NCBI GenBank assembly: GCA_017557435.1 | Contig: JAFYYR010000011.1 | Coordinates: forward strand, 62,001-126,000 | Source: Pseudobutyrivibrio sp. | Lineage (GTDB): Bacteria; Bacillota; Clostridia; Lachnospirales; Lachnospiraceae | Reading direction: 5' to 3' | DNA: 64,000 nt | Shown: piece after piece, positions 26,181 through 35,356 of the stretch | Numbering within the stretch: the first letter of the stretch is position 1 | Layout: every line of letters begins with the position of its first letter | Notes under the pieces: generated by a model | Database searches by the model: none | What the model was told of the DNA's origin: nothing | Seen by the model: the letters and a program-made list of their open reading frames with translations, nothing else | Made by a program: the position numbers and the translations under genes

Positions 26181-26693
26181 TTAATAATCAGCTATAAGTG
26201 ATGAAACTTTATTTTTTATCATTCCAAAAATAATATTTCCAAGGACAATTCCACTAAGTGTCTGAAGAGATAGTGTAAGCAATGTGGCAAATGCATAAGA
26301 GGCTCCAAACATTGGAATTTTGATTAATGTATATAAAAGAATATGCACTAATCCTCCTGCGATTGCTCCTATCCACAAATTGTATTTGAACCTCTTTAAA
26401 AGCTTAAATGCCACAAGTCCCATTACAAGTACCCAGGCTGCCTTAAATGCCATTGTAGGCAAAACCCAGGCTGTATAGCCTCCAATCAAATCTGCTAACC
26501 CAGCGCCCAAAGCACCAGCCACAGCCCCCTTTTTTGTTCCAAGAAGGCATGTGGCAAGAATAATCATGCAATCCCCTAAATGTGTATATCCAAATGCAGT
26601 TGGAATTTTAAAATAAAATGTACCTAGAAAAACCAAGGCAATCATCATGCCTTCAATTGCAATATACTTTTGTGAAATTTTAGCTGTTCTCAT
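26181..26693 (-). CDS. ECF transporter substrate-binding (S) component
   Basis: A 170-residue membrane protein with five to six helices. It has the S-component features: an early GMMIALVFLGTF helix, a glycine-rich central segment (GAVAGALGAGLADLIGGY) and an aromatic-rich loop. S components bind a vitamin, precursor or metal and share an energising module encoded elsewhere; no EcfA or EcfT gene is here. The substrate cannot be read from sequence. It follows the amidohydrolase gene by 10 bases. Confidence 0.75.
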   Translation of the reverse strand: MRTAKISQKYIAIEGMMIALVFLGTFYFKIPTAFGYTHLGDCMIILATCLLGTKKGAVAGALGAGLADLIGGYTAWVLPTMAFKAAWVLVMGLVAFKLLKRFKYNLWIGAIAGGLVHILLYTLIKIPMFGASYAFATLLTLSLQTLSGIVLGNIIFGMIKNKVSSLIADY

Positions 26694-26703
26694 TTTGTCC
26701 TCC

Positions 26704-27459
26704 CTAATCTAAAAGCGCTCCCATGAAGTTCTTTGCATTGTTGTAAAAAATGTTTTCGTAATCCTGCTCCTTAAGTGGACAAGACAGCACCTTTTGTATT
26801 TCCACCTCTGGGGCATGGAAAGGTGTATCAAGTCCAAACATTACCCTGTCATTTCCAACATTTTTATATGCATTATAAATTTGAGCTGTCATAGATGTTC
26901 CCGATGTCTCAAGCCAGATATTTTTGTATCTTTTCGCTATTGTCTGAGCCGCCTCCACATAGATTCCATGGCCGTGACCCATGTGAAGCATGGCGAATTT
27001 ACACCGTGGATGTCTTTCTGCCAAAAGCCCTATCTGCCAAGGCAATGAAAATGGCTCGTGTCCAGAATGGACAAAAAATGGCACATTGTATTTTTCACAT
27101 ATCTCTGCCACTGGATCTACAATTGGTGAATCAGCTGCATATCCATCAAATAGAGACTGGATTTTTGCTCCCTTACAGCCCTCGTCTCTAATAAGCTTTT
27201 CCAGTTCATCGTAGGCCTCCTGGCCCTTAGTGCAATCCACCCATGGAACTGGAACAATTTTGTCTTTGGCCTTTTTATAAGCCTCAACAATATCACTATT
27301 TTTAGAAGAATCTGATGGGCAAAGAATTGTCTTTTCTATATTAAACTTCTCCATCAATTCAAGAATCAGATTGATATCCCCGCTAAAGTTAAATGGATTA
27401 CCCCATGTACCTATGTGTGAATGCATATCAATCTTTTTAAAATACCTAAAATCAAACAT
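26704..27459 (-). CDS. Amidohydrolase-family metal-dependent hydrolase
   Basis: 251 residues of the amidohydrolase_2 type. The HSHIG motif near residue 12 supplies the first two metal ligands, HSGHEPF the next, and FGLDTPF the terminal Asp. The overall TIM-barrel pattern is clear. Members hydrolyse or decarboxylate small cyclic or aromatic acids; the substrate is unknown here. It is followed 10 bases later by an ECF S component, and they may act on the same compound. Confidence 0.85.
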   Translation of the reverse strand: MFDFRYFKKIDMHSHIGTWGNPFNFSGDINLILELMEKFNIEKTILCPSDSSKNSDIVEAYKKAKDKIVPVPWVDCTKGQEAYDELEKLIRDEGCKGAKIQSLFDGYAADSPIVDPVAEICEKYNVPFFVHSGHEPFSLPWQIGLLAERHPRCKFAMLHMGHGHGIYVEAAQTIAKRYKNIWLETSGTSMTAQIYNAYKNVGNDRVMFGLDTPFHAPEVEIQKVLSCPLKEQDYENIFYNNAKNFMGALLD

Positions 27460-27550
27460 AGCACCATATCCTCCTTTGCTGTTGGATATGATGCTATCTT
27501 AAATCTGACATCTTTAAAAGTCGTAATTCTATGAAATTTTTAGGGGACAG

Positions 27551-28819
27551 TTATTTTAATAAACCATCCACTACACCGAACTCATCAAATGTAGCTAAGT
27601 AATCCTTGATAGTCTCAGGTCTACGGATCATCTTGAATCCGCCGTCCTGCTGAAGAAGTACCTCTGCACTCTTAAGCTTGCCGTTGTAGTTGTAACCCAT
27701 TGAATAACCATGAGCACCTGTGTCGTGAATAAAGAGCACGTCGCCCATATCAATCTTAGGAAGCTGACGGTCTACTGCAAACTTATCACAGTTCTCGCAG
27801 AGAGAGCCTGTTACGTCATATACGTGGTCTGCTGGGTCATTCTCCTTGCCAAGTACTGTAACGTGGTGATATGAACCGTAAATAGCTGGTCTCATCAAAT
27901 CTACTGCACATGCATCTACACCGATGTATTCCTTGTAGATGTGCTTCTCATGGATGGCTGTAGTAACAAGTCCACCGTATGGTCCCATCATAAATCTACC
28001 CATCTCAGTGAAGATAGACACATTATCCATTCCTGCTGGAACAAGAACTTCCTCGTATGCCTTTCTAACGCCCTCGCCAATTTTAGCAATGTCGTTTGGA
28101 GTCTGATCTGGTCTGTATGCAATACCAACGCCGCCTGAAAGATTTACAAATGAAAGAGCAATACCTGTCTTCTCCTTAAGCTCAACAATAAGCTTAAATA
28201 AATCTCTTGCAAGTGTTGGATAGTAATCATTAGTAACTGTGTTTGAAACAAGGAATGAGTGGATACCAAACTCCTCTACACCCTTATCTCTAAGTACCTG
28301 GTATGCCTCAAAAATCTGCTCCTTAGTCATACCGTACTTGCTATCACCAGGGTTGTCCATGATGCCGTTAGAAAGCTCATATACTCCACCCGGATTGTAA
28401 CGGCAGCTCATCTTCTTAGGAAAATGTCCTACTGCCTTTTCAAAGAACTCAATATGTGTAAAATCATCAAGATTAACGATAACGCCTAAGTCATCTGCAT
28501 ATTTGAACTCGCTTGCTGGTGTGTCGTTAGATGAGAACATAATGTCATCGCCCTTGAAGCCAAGCTCGTTAGAAAGTGCAAGCTCAACATATGAAGCACA
28601 ATCCACTCCGCATCCCTCTTCCTGAAGAATCTTAAGAATAAATGGATTTGGATTAGCCTTTACTGCAAAATACTCCTTGAAGCCCTTGTTCCAGCTAAAT
28701 GCTGCATGAACGGCCTTGGCATTCTCTCTAATTCCCTTCTCATCATAGATGTTAAATGGTGTTGGAATAGTCTTTGTGATTTCCTGGATTTTTTCTTTTG
28801 TAACAAATGGGGTTTTCAT
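27551..28819 (-). CDS. lysA: Diaminopimelate decarboxylase
   Basis: 422 residues of the PLP-dependent fold III decarboxylases, which convert meso-diaminopimelate to lysine. The cofactor lysine is in YFAVKANPNP near residue 54. The substrate-binding C-terminal motifs CENCDKFA and GAHGYSMGYNYNG are present. It overlaps the lytic transglycosylase gene by 4 bases (ATGA). ddh (34175-35152) and dapB (58790-59551) in this window supply the same pathway. Confidence 0.92.
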   Translation of the reverse strand: MKTPFVTKEKIQEITKTIPTPFNIYDEKGIRENAKAVHAAFSWNKGFKEYFAVKANPNPFILKILQEEGCGVDCASYVELALSNELGFKGDDIMFSSNDTPASEFKYADDLGVIVNLDDFTHIEFFEKAVGHFPKKMSCRYNPGGVYELSNGIMDNPGDSKYGMTKEQIFEAYQVLRDKGVEEFGIHSFLVSNTVTNDYYPTLARDLFKLIVELKEKTGIALSFVNLSGGVGIAYRPDQTPNDIAKIGEGVRKAYEEVLVPAGMDNVSIFTEMGRFMMGPYGGLVTTAIHEKHIYKEYIGVDACAVDLMRPAIYGSYHHVTVLGKENDPADHVYDVTGSLCENCDKFAVDRQLPKIDMGDVLFIHDTGAHGYSMGYNYNGKLKSAEVLLQQDGGFKMIRRPETIKDYLATFDEFGVVDGLLK

Positions 28820-29496
28820 AAATAATTCATCTCCGCTAATGTGTTTCTAAGTACACGATATTCTTCTGTGTCTGGCATCTGAGAAAGAAGCTTTTTCAAA
28901 TCTGCTTCCACCTCTTCCTTGGATGCATCTCGCGAAATGTAATTGGCATAAGGTACGTCAGCTCCTCGCTTCATAATTGCCTTAATGTTTCTTACATAGC
29001 TCTGTGTCTCCCCATAAGGTGGTACTCCACCGTAATTTTTCACCACGCTGCTACCTGCATTGTAAGCGGCCAATGCCTTCTCCACATTTCCATTAAACTC
29101 TTTTAGCTTCTGGGAAATGTACTTGGCACCTGCCATGATATTCTCATAGGCATCAAATGGATGCTCCAGGCCAAGTCCCTTAGCAGTCTCTGGCATAATC
29201 TGCATTATACCCATGGCTCCTGTACGACTGACAGCCTCTGGATTAAATCCCGACTCCTGCTGAGCCATAGCTGTAAGCAAGTCATAGCTGACGCCGTATT
29301 TCCTGCTGGCCTCAATAAAAATATCCTTATATGATTTGGCTGTGGCTGTACCTTCTGCCACTGTGGTGGTATTCAAAGCCCTGGCAAAAGCACCGCTATT
29401 ATTAACAGTATCGCTTTTACTGGTCTTTTGTGTGATGGACGCAATAACATCTTCGTATGTTATATTGCCTCCAGGAGACACTACCGAAATTTTCAT
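28816..29496 (-). CDS. Lytic transglycosylase (SLT domain)
   Basis: 226 residues. The C-terminal two-thirds is a lysozyme-like SLT domain with the catalytic Glu in QQESGFNPEAV, then GAMGIMQIMPETAKGLG and AAYNAGSSVV. It cleaves peptidoglycan glycan strands. The N-terminal 65 residues are Ser/Thr-rich, with no clear signal peptide, so export may be nonclassical or through the flagellar system. Its stop overlaps the lysA start. Confidence 0.87.
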   Translation of the reverse strand: MKISVVSPGGNITYEDVIASITQKTSKSDTVNNSGAFARALNTTTVAEGTATAKSYKDIFIEASRKYGVSYDLLTAMAQQESGFNPEAVSRTGAMGIMQIMPETAKGLGLEHPFDAYENIMAGAKYISQKLKEFNGNVEKALAAYNAGSSVVKNYGGVPPYGETQSYVRNIKAIMKRGADVPYANYISRDASKEEVEADLKKLLSQMPDTEEYRVLRNTLAEMNYL

Positions 29497-29601
29497 ACTT
29501 CCCTACACCTCTGATTTTAAAAAATATACCCTTATATATCATCTCAATGGTTGACATCACCCTGCAGCTTTGATATGCTTTTTCTTGCTGAAAAGCAATC
29601 T

Positions 29602-29673
29602 GCTGGTGTGGCTCAGAGGTAGAGCACTTCCTTGGTAAGGAAGGGGTCACGGGTTCAATTCCCGTCACCAGCT
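29602..29673 (+). tRNA. tRNA-Thr (GGT)
   Basis: The acceptor stem GCTGGTG/CACCAGC, a D-arm with GGCTCAGAGGTAGAGC, the anticodon stem CTTCC/GGAAG with loop TTGGTAA (anticodon GGT) and the T-arm GGGTTCAATTCCC are all present. The discriminator is T. CCA is not encoded, and a T-run follows as terminator. Confidence 0.95.
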
Positions 29674-29758
29674 TTTTTCATGCCCTTTTTTCCATTTGCT
29701 CTTCACTTTACCACACTAATGTACTGGTGTAAACCATTATTACATTATTCTATAATTC

Positions 29759-30373
29759 TCATTTGCTGAGGCCCACTTCTTCTTTGGCCATGGCATCAGC
29801 AGCCTCATTTCCAGGAATTCCCGTATGTGCGTTAACATGAACAAACTTCACATTAATCTTGTCCTTTAAGGCGCTGTATTTTTCCACGTAAAACTGAGAA
29901 ATTTTCTTATTAGCCTTCCAGAGTCCTGTAGGCCACTTAGCAACTCCCTCGTAGTCGTAATAAATAGTAAGCTCACTAAGTCCCAGCTCAACAGCCTTTT
30001 CAATAGCAGCAACTGCTCCATGGACCTCTCCTGCCACATTTCTAGATGTGGCCTCGTCAGGGTCGCAGCCATTTCCTCTAATCTCAATGTCCGGCTCCAC
30101 CTGACTATAATGAAGGAATCCACCAAATCCATAGACGCCTGTGGTGGCATTAAATGAGCCATCGGTAAATGCGTAAACTTCAGGAAGCTCCAAGGCTCCA
30201 TCCCATTTACCTGAGTCCTCAAATTCCATATATGCTTTTGCTTCTTCTAATGTTGGAAAACCCTTGAAAACGGCTCCAGAAAAGCCAGATGTGTTCTTTT
30301 GGCACTCATCCCAGGTCTTGTAGATGCCTGGATTTCGACCATTTTTCACCGCATAGAAATTGTTTTTCGCCAT
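29759..30373 (-). CDS. rnhA: Ribonuclease HI with N-terminal viroplasmin-like domain
   Basis: 204 residues. Residues 1-50 are the RNA/DNA-hybrid-binding domain seen in eukaryotic-type RNase H1 (FYAVKNGRNPGIYKTWDEC). Residues 70-204 are the nuclease: catalytic acids in YAFTDGSFN, a Glu in GEVHGAVAAIE, an Asp in YYDYEG and one near NEAADAMA. It removes RNA from RNA/DNA hybrids. The ATG at 30373 is chosen because of the GGGAGAG site. Confidence 0.93.
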   Translation of the reverse strand: MAKNNFYAVKNGRNPGIYKTWDECQKNTSGFSGAVFKGFPTLEEAKAYMEFEDSGKWDGALELPEVYAFTDGSFNATTGVYGFGGFLHYSQVEPDIEIRGNGCDPDEATSRNVAGEVHGAVAAIEKAVELGLSELTIYYDYEGVAKWPTGLWKANKKISQFYVEKYSALKDKINVKFVHVNAHTGIPGNEAADAMAKEEVGLSK

Positions 30374-30476
30374 TATTCTCTCCCAATATTGAGTCTTAAC
30401 TGACACAGGTACATTTTATACTTTTTCCCATGCACTGTGCCAGTTTTAACAGAATTTGTAAAATAAATTCACATTC

Positions 30477-30962
30477 TTAGAAAATGTATTTTCTATATTT
30501 CCACAATCCAAGTTTAAGAATCAAACCAAGAATGCATACGCTGATAATCTCTCCTGCTGCAACTGTGGCTACAAGATACCAGTGAGCATCTCCCACCCCG
30601 TAAGCGTATCTGAGAACAAAAGGTACGATAACTGCATTTGCAATTACAGGTGGTAACGTAAATACGAATTTGGTCTTTCTAAGGAAGTATGTGCCAAAAG
30701 CTCCAATTAATGTGGCAAGACTTCCAAAGATAATATCCCAGATTACACAACCATTTAAAATATTGGCAAGCAAACATCCAACAAAAAGTCCTGGAATAGC
30801 TGCAGGTGTAAATATAGGTAAAATGCAAAGTGCCTCAGAGAATCTCACCTGAATGGCTCCATTGGCAAGGCCAAGCGCATTGGCCACCCATGTAAGTACC
30901 ACATATAAAGCTGCAATCATAGCGCCCTGTGTTATTTTTAAAATAGTGTCATGTTGTTTCAT
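30477..30962 (-). CDS. queT: QueT-family queuosine precursor transporter (ECF S component)
   Basis: 161 residues, six membrane helices, matching QueT (IQVRFSEALCILPIFTPAAIPGLFVGC; ILNGCVIWDIIFGSLATLIGA). It is thought to bind queuine precursors and use a shared ECF module, which is not in this window. The ATG at 30962 follows TAGGAG. I searched the leader for a preQ1 riboswitch and saw none. Confidence 0.88.
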   Translation of the reverse strand: MKQHDTILKITQGAMIAALYVVLTWVANALGLANGAIQVRFSEALCILPIFTPAAIPGLFVGCLLANILNGCVIWDIIFGSLATLIGAFGTYFLRKTKFVFTLPPVIANAVIVPFVLRYAYGVGDAHWYLVATVAAGEIISVCILGLILKLGLWKYRKYIF

Positions 30963-31121
30963 TTCAAAACTCCTATATCCTGTCCTAAATTTCTTTATTA
31001 AGTATACCAAAACAAGGTGTGACATACTGCCCTATTTACAAAGATTTCACAAAACTTTACTAATGAAACTGCATCAGAAAAATAGTACAATACCTCTAGA
31101 ATCTATTATTTGGAGGAGTAT

Positions 31122-32159
31122 ATGAAGACAAAAGAATATGTTGAATATATGGTAAAGCAAGCAGTAGATGTGCTTGATATTGACAGCCCTACTGGCTTTA
31201 CTAAAAATGCCGCAGAGCACATTATTAAAGAATATAAAAAGCTGGGCTTCGAGCCAAAGCTTACAACTAAGGGCGGTGTTATCGTTGACCTCGGTGGTAA
31301 GGATTCTGAGGACGCCATCCTGGTAGAGGCCCACATGGATACCCTTGGTGGTATGGTTTGCAAAATCAAGGACAATGGTAACCTGGAGCTTACTCCACTA
31401 GGTGGATTTAGCCCTAACAATGGAGAGGCTGAAAACTGCCGCATCTACACTAGAGAGGGCAAGGTATACGAGGGAACCTTCCAGCTAAATGACGCTTCTG
31501 TTCATGTAAATGATGACTACAAGACCACTGCAAGAGAGTTCAAGTCAATGGAAGTTGTTATTGATGAGGAAGTATCTAGCGCTGATGATACTAAAAAACT
31601 TGGAATTATGATTGGTGATATTGTAGCCTTTGAGCCACGCACTAGAGTGACAAAGTCAGGCTATATCAAAAGCCGTTTCCTAGACGACAAGCTTTCAGTT
31701 GGTATTCTTTTAGGTCAGGCCAAATATCTTGCGGACAATAAAATCACTCCTGAGAGAAAGCTTTTCCACCACATCACTGTATACGAGGAGGTAGGTCATG
31801 GCGCCTGTGGCACTGTTCCTGAGGGAGTTACAGAGATTCTTTCTGTGGATATGGGATGCATTGGAGAGGGACTTGATTGTAAGGAGACACAGGTAAGCAT
31901 CTGTGCTAAGGATTCTGCCGGACCTTACAACTACGACGTGGTTTCAAATCTTATTAAAACTGCTAAGGACAATAAAATCGATTTTGCAGTAGATGTATAT
32001 CCACATTATGGTTCAGATGCAGACGCTGCACTTAATGCAGGATATGACGTAAGACACGGCCTCATTGGCGCCGGTGTGTACGCAAGCCACGGCTACGAGC
32101 GCTCCCACAAAAAGGGCGTAGAAAACACATTTAAGTTACTTATTAACTACATAAAATAA
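31122..32159 (+). CDS. M42-family metallo-aminopeptidase
   Basis: 345 residues of the M42 glutamyl aminopeptidase/cellulase-M family. The dinuclear metal ligands are in VEAHMDTLG, the RFLDDKLS segment and the EEVGHG motif. Such peptidases degrade small peptides in the cytoplasm. The ATG at 31122 follows GGAGGAG; a TTG 12 bases earlier lies inside that site and is excluded. Confidence 0.93.
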   Translation: MKTKEYVEYMVKQAVDVLDIDSPTGFTKNAAEHIIKEYKKLGFEPKLTTKGGVIVDLGGKDSEDAILVEAHMDTLGGMVCKIKDNGNLELTPLGGFSPNNGEAENCRIYTREGKVYEGTFQLNDASVHVNDDYKTTAREFKSMEVVIDEEVSSADDTKKLGIMIGDIVAFEPRTRVTKSGYIKSRFLDDKLSVGILLGQAKYLADNKITPERKLFHHITVYEEVGHGACGTVPEGVTEILSVDMGCIGEGLDCKETQVSICAKDSAGPYNYDVVSNLIKTAKDNKIDFAVDVYPHYGSDADAALNAGYDVRHGLIGAGVYASHGYERSHKKGVENTFKLLINYIK

Positions 32160-32163
32160 AAAC

Positions 32164-32200
32164 AAGGGACAGCGATTATTTCGCCGTCCCTTTTATTTTT
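32164..32200 (+). terminator. Convergent terminator
   Basis: A 12-bp stem with one mismatch (32164-32175 with 32181-32192) is followed by TTTTATTTTT. It ends the M42 gene and can also end the YitT gene on the other strand. The sequence resembles the GGGACAG-type repeats near 27541. Confidence 0.85.
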
Positions 32201-33032
32201 ATCTTAATATCTCATCGATGGTAGACACTGTACTAAAACTTCCTGAATGAGTTGATATAATTTCCTTCATTATAGGAAGCTCAAAATAGCTGACATAGCA
32301 GATTAGGGTGTTATTCTCACCTGCTATAGCACCTCTTGAATCCATTATGGTACATGTCTTATTTAGCTTGTTTTTTATATCAAAAATGATTCCCTCTGGA
32401 TCCTGGGTAATGATAGTAACTTGCTTGATAGATTCAAAGTGGTCAGTAAAGTGGTCAATCACAGCTGTAGCTACTACATACACCAGAAGACTAAGAAGAG
32501 CTGCTGTCACATCAATCAGGGCAAATATAGTCATATATACAAGGGCATTAAATGCCAGCAACACAGGTGTCATACTGTAGTTGCGGCCGGTCTTATCAGA
32601 TAGTCTTTTTACCACAATATTGGCAAGTATCTCTGAGCCATCTATACAGCCACCGCTTCTTAAAATCAGTGACAAACCAGCCCCTAATATAGCACCACCA
32701 AATGCCACTGCAAGAAAATGTTCTGTATCAAGCTCAAATGGAATATTTTCAAAGAAATCAAGGCCAGCTGTGTACACTAGGGAGCCAAGGGCCGCCTTTA
32801 TAGTAAAGCGCCTTCCTAAGAATACAAAACCTGCAATAATAAATGGTATAAATACTGCCAATACGCAGGTAGACAGCTGAAATCCTGTAAGCTTGCTAAT
32901 AATGATTGCAACACCTGCTGTTCCATAATCAATGGCGTCATTTGGAAGCAGAATAAGTGCTACAGAAAAACTAGCCATTATAGCCCCTACTATAATAAAT
33001 ACATAAGACAAAACATCCTTCTTTTTCTTCAT
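32199..33032 (-). CDS. YitT-family membrane protein
   Basis: 277 residues: five or six membrane helices of the YitT/DUF161 type (LRSGGCIDGSEILANIV is characteristic) and a C-terminal soluble DUF2179 domain (about 200-277). Function is unknown for the family. It follows the small zinc-ribbon protein by 21 bases. Confidence 0.87.
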   Translation of the reverse strand: MKKKKDVLSYVFIIVGAIMASFSVALILLPNDAIDYGTAGVAIIISKLTGFQLSTCVLAVFIPFIIAGFVFLGRRFTIKAALGSLVYTAGLDFFENIPFELDTEHFLAVAFGGAILGAGLSLILRSGGCIDGSEILANIVVKRLSDKTGRNYSMTPVLLAFNALVYMTIFALIDVTAALLSLLVYVVATAVIDHFTDHFESIKQVTIITQDPEGIIFDIKNKLNKTCTIMDSRGAIAGENNTLICYVSYFELPIMKEIISTHSGSFSTVSTIDEILR

Positions 33033-33053
33033 AAACCCCTACCCTACTTTTAA

Positions 33054-33323
33054 CTACATCCAGCTATAATCTCCGCCTGTCACTGCCAGCGATAACAGTG
33101 CATCCATTTTCTCCACCTCATCAGCTCCCTGGACTACAGAAAGTAACTTTGCAGTCTCTACTGCAACTGGCATCTCCTCATCTGGACCTATCTCCATATT
33201 AGGCTGCTGGCCGCAGAATGGACAAACAAGTGTAGGTCCTACCTGAACTGATAAAAATCTATTTGCGCACTCACTGCATTCATAAAATCCTGCAAGGGCA
33301 GTGCCATCTGGAACATAATACAT
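33054..33323 (-). CDS. Small zinc-ribbon protein, hypothetical
   Basis: 89 residues with CSEC and CPFC pairs that would bind one zinc (residues about 16-38), followed by an acidic helical tail. I recognise no named family. It sits 18 bases after a lipoprotein gene on the same strand. Confidence 0.75.
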   Translation of the reverse strand: MYYVPDGTALAGFYECSECANRFLSVQVGPTLVCPFCGQQPNMEIGPDEEMPVAVETAKLLSVVQGADEVEKMDALLSLAVTGGDYSWM

Positions 33324-33341
33324 TTAAAATCTCTCTTTCTA

Positions 33342-33863
33342 TTATTCTTCTATATAGTCTTTTACATTGAATGTCTCACCTGTTTTTTCTTCCCCGTCAG
33401 TAATGCCTGAGACAAATTCTGTAACATAGGTATCGCCAGTTTGTACATCAATGTAATAACGGATTATTGCTGCAGTATAAGACCGGTAAGCCACTACGAT
33501 TTGCTCTGCATCAGAGGACTCTACATTCCAGTACAAAGTGTAATCATCAGACTCGGCCATCTCTTCCAAATCAGGATTCTGCTCTATGCAGTATTTTCTA
33601 ATAGCAGAAAGTGCCTGATCATCTGTTATAACGTCATCTGCGGTTGCCTCTTCAGAAGTCTCTACATCAGATTCCTCTACTGTATCTTCTTCCTCTTCTA
33701 CCTCTGCTTCCTGCTCTTTAGTATCCTCAGTATCGCTGGCATCTAACACAATGGAAGTAGGCTCTTCAGCTCCGCCGATTATATCTCCCTGGTCATCCTG
33801 CTTTCCACAAGCCAAAGCCATAACAGCCATTAAACATGCTAATAATAAAACTCTTTTTTTCAT
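33342..33863 (-). CDS. Acidic lipoprotein, hypothetical
   Basis: 173 residues with a lipoprotein signal (MALAC, Cys at about 19), a long Glu/Asp/Thr-rich linker (about 25-75), and a small C-terminal domain (about 80-170) that looks like a PepSY-like or uncharacterised fold. It is surface-attached by inference. The ATG follows GATGAGG, which overlaps the end of the preceding ORF. Confidence 0.8.
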   Translation of the reverse strand: MKKRVLLLACLMAVMALACGKQDDQGDIIGGAEEPTSIVLDASDTEDTKEQEAEVEEEEDTVEESDVETSEEATADDVITDDQALSAIRKYCIEQNPDLEEMAESDDYTLYWNVESSDAEQIVVAYRSYTAAIIRYYIDVQTGDTYVTEFVSGITDGEEKTGETFNVKDYIEE

Positions 33864-33867
33864 ATCC

Positions 33868-34098
33868 TCATCTCTTTCTACTTTTTATCCCCTCATATCC
33901 TATCCGAATTAATGGAATGCCCCACATGCTAATCTCTCCAATTAATTCTCTTAATAGTAATATAATAGATATTCTCCAATTTGAATACCGTAAACATTTA
34001 TAAAATTGTATCAGCAACCCCTGTCTAGGGCACTGTCTTCTATATATCTTTGAGATAAGTATCTCTTTGTATTGGTCCCCTTTTAGTTTTGTTCTCAT
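33868..34098 (-). CDS. Hypothetical 76-residue protein, uncertain
   Basis: ATG at 34098 has AGGAG 6 bases upstream, and the frame ends 4 bases before the lipoprotein start. The sequence is basic with a hydrophobic stretch (WRISIILLLRELIGE). Against it, the ddh terminator ends only about 25 bases upstream, leaving little room for a promoter. I see no family. Confidence 0.35.
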   Translation of the reverse strand: MRTKLKGDQYKEILISKIYRRQCPRQGLLIQFYKCLRYSNWRISIILLLRELIGEISMWGIPLIRIGYEGIKSRKR

Positions 34099-34121
34099 CA
34101 CTATCTCCTGAGAATCTACAC

Positions 34122-34153
34122 AAAAAAGGATGGCCCCAATAAAGTGGCCATCC
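34122..34153 (-). terminator. Terminator of ddh
   Basis: GGATGGCC (34128-34135) pairs with GGCCATCC (34146-34153), followed on the minus strand by six T. Confidence 0.88.
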
Positions 34154-34174
34154 TAAAATCATCTTTATTACAAA

Positions 34175-35152
34175 TTATAAGAAGTGTGCGCGAAGCTCTT
34201 CTGGTGCAATTGGTGAAAGATAAGCTGGTGCAATATCAAATACTGTCTTGGCACCTGAAACACCCTCATTGTTAAGACGAGCTAATGCTCTAGCGTAAGC
34301 TGTTAATACAGCGCCTGTAAATTCTGGATTAGAATCTAAGTTCAAGCTGTATTCAATTACGTGCTTGTTGCCATCGAAGCCTGTCTCACCTGTGTAAATA
34401 ACGCTTCCACCGTGTGGTAAGCCACTGTGATTCTTCTTAAGCTCTTCTGCAGAGATGAAGTTTACTGTAGTGTCGTAATCTGAGAAGTAGTTAGGCATCT
34501 CCTTGATTTCCTTCTCGATGCGAGCCTTATCTGCTCCCTCTTCAACTACAACAAAGCACTCTCTTGTGTGCTTCTCTCTAGTAGTAAGCTCTGGATTCTC
34601 ACCACTTCTAACACGCTCTAAAGCTTCTGGAACTGGTACTGTATACTGTCTTGCATCTACAACACCCTCAATACGACGGATGGCATCTGAATGACCCTGG
34701 CTAACGCCCTTGCCCCAGAATGTGTAAGCCTGTCCCTTTGGTAAAATAGCTGTAGCATAAAGTCTATTCAAAGAGAACATACCTGGATCCCAACCACATG
34801 AGATAAGGCCGATTTTGCCTGCTGCCTTAGAAGCCTTCTCAACATTAGCAAAGTGCTCTGGGATTCTTGCATGTGTATCAAATGAATCAATTACATTGTA
34901 AAGAGCTGCATACTTAGGAGTCATCTCTGGTAAATCTGTAGCACTACCACCACAGATAATAAGAACATCGATATCTTCCTTACCTGTGTCCAAATCTGCT
35001 GTAGACTTAACTGTAGCTCCTGACTTAACAGTAAGTGTGTTTGGGTCTCTTCTAGTGTAGATAGCCACAAGCTCCATATCATCGCTAAGTGTCACGGCAG
35101 CCTCTACGCCACGACCTAAATTACCATATCCTAAAATTCCAACTTTGATCAT
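34175..35152 (-). CDS. ddh: meso-Diaminopimelate D-dehydrogenase
   Basis: 325 residues. The N-terminal Rossmann motif is GYGNLGRGVE. CGWDPGMFSLNRLYA and WGKGVSQGHSDAIRRI are diagnostic for Ddh, which makes meso-diaminopimelate from tetrahydrodipicolinate in one NADPH-dependent step. It has its own promoter and terminator. DapB and LysA elsewhere in the window complete the short branch from dihydrodipicolinate to lysine. Confidence 0.96.
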   Translation of the reverse strand: MIKVGILGYGNLGRGVEAAVTLSDDMELVAIYTRRDPNTLTVKSGATVKSTADLDTGKEDIDVLIICGGSATDLPEMTPKYAALYNVIDSFDTHARIPEHFANVEKASKAAGKIGLISCGWDPGMFSLNRLYATAILPKGQAYTFWGKGVSQGHSDAIRRIEGVVDARQYTVPVPEALERVRSGENPELTTREKHTRECFVVVEEGADKARIEKEIKEMPNYFSDYDTTVNFISAEELKKNHSGLPHGGSVIYTGETGFDGNKHVIEYSLNLDSNPEFTGAVLTAYARALARLNNEGVSGAKTVFDIAPAYLSPIAPEELRAHFL

Positions 35153-35201
35153 AATTCCTCCTTAATACTCCATGGGAGATTGTCATTAATTCTTAGGGTC
35201 T

Positions 35202-35229
35202 ATTGTATCATTTAGTGTAGATTTGTTAA
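35202..35229 (-). promoter_or_regulatory. Promoter of ddh
   Basis: On the minus strand TTAACA (35229-35224) and TACAAT (35207-35202) are 16 bases apart, with a TG one base before the -10 (extended -10). Confidence 0.6.
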
Positions 35230-35274
35230 CCCCTTTTTTCCCTATATAAAAAAATCCTATAATCGGACTATAAA

Positions 35275-35306
35275 TAAAACGCCACTAGTCTAAATGCTAG
35301 TGGCGT
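35275..35306 (-). terminator. Terminator of the fatty acid operon
   Basis: ACGCCACTAG (35279-35288) pairs perfectly with CTAGTGGCGT (35297-35306). A T-rich tail follows on the minus strand. It is about 50 bases past the last gene. Confidence 0.88.
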
Positions 35307-35356
35307 CTTAACTTCTTATTTAGTTTTGCACATACATATCCAAAAATTCCAAACGA

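Noticed and set aside
30963..31110. preQ1 riboswitch before queT
   Set aside because: I looked for the class I and II pseudoknot patterns and saw none.
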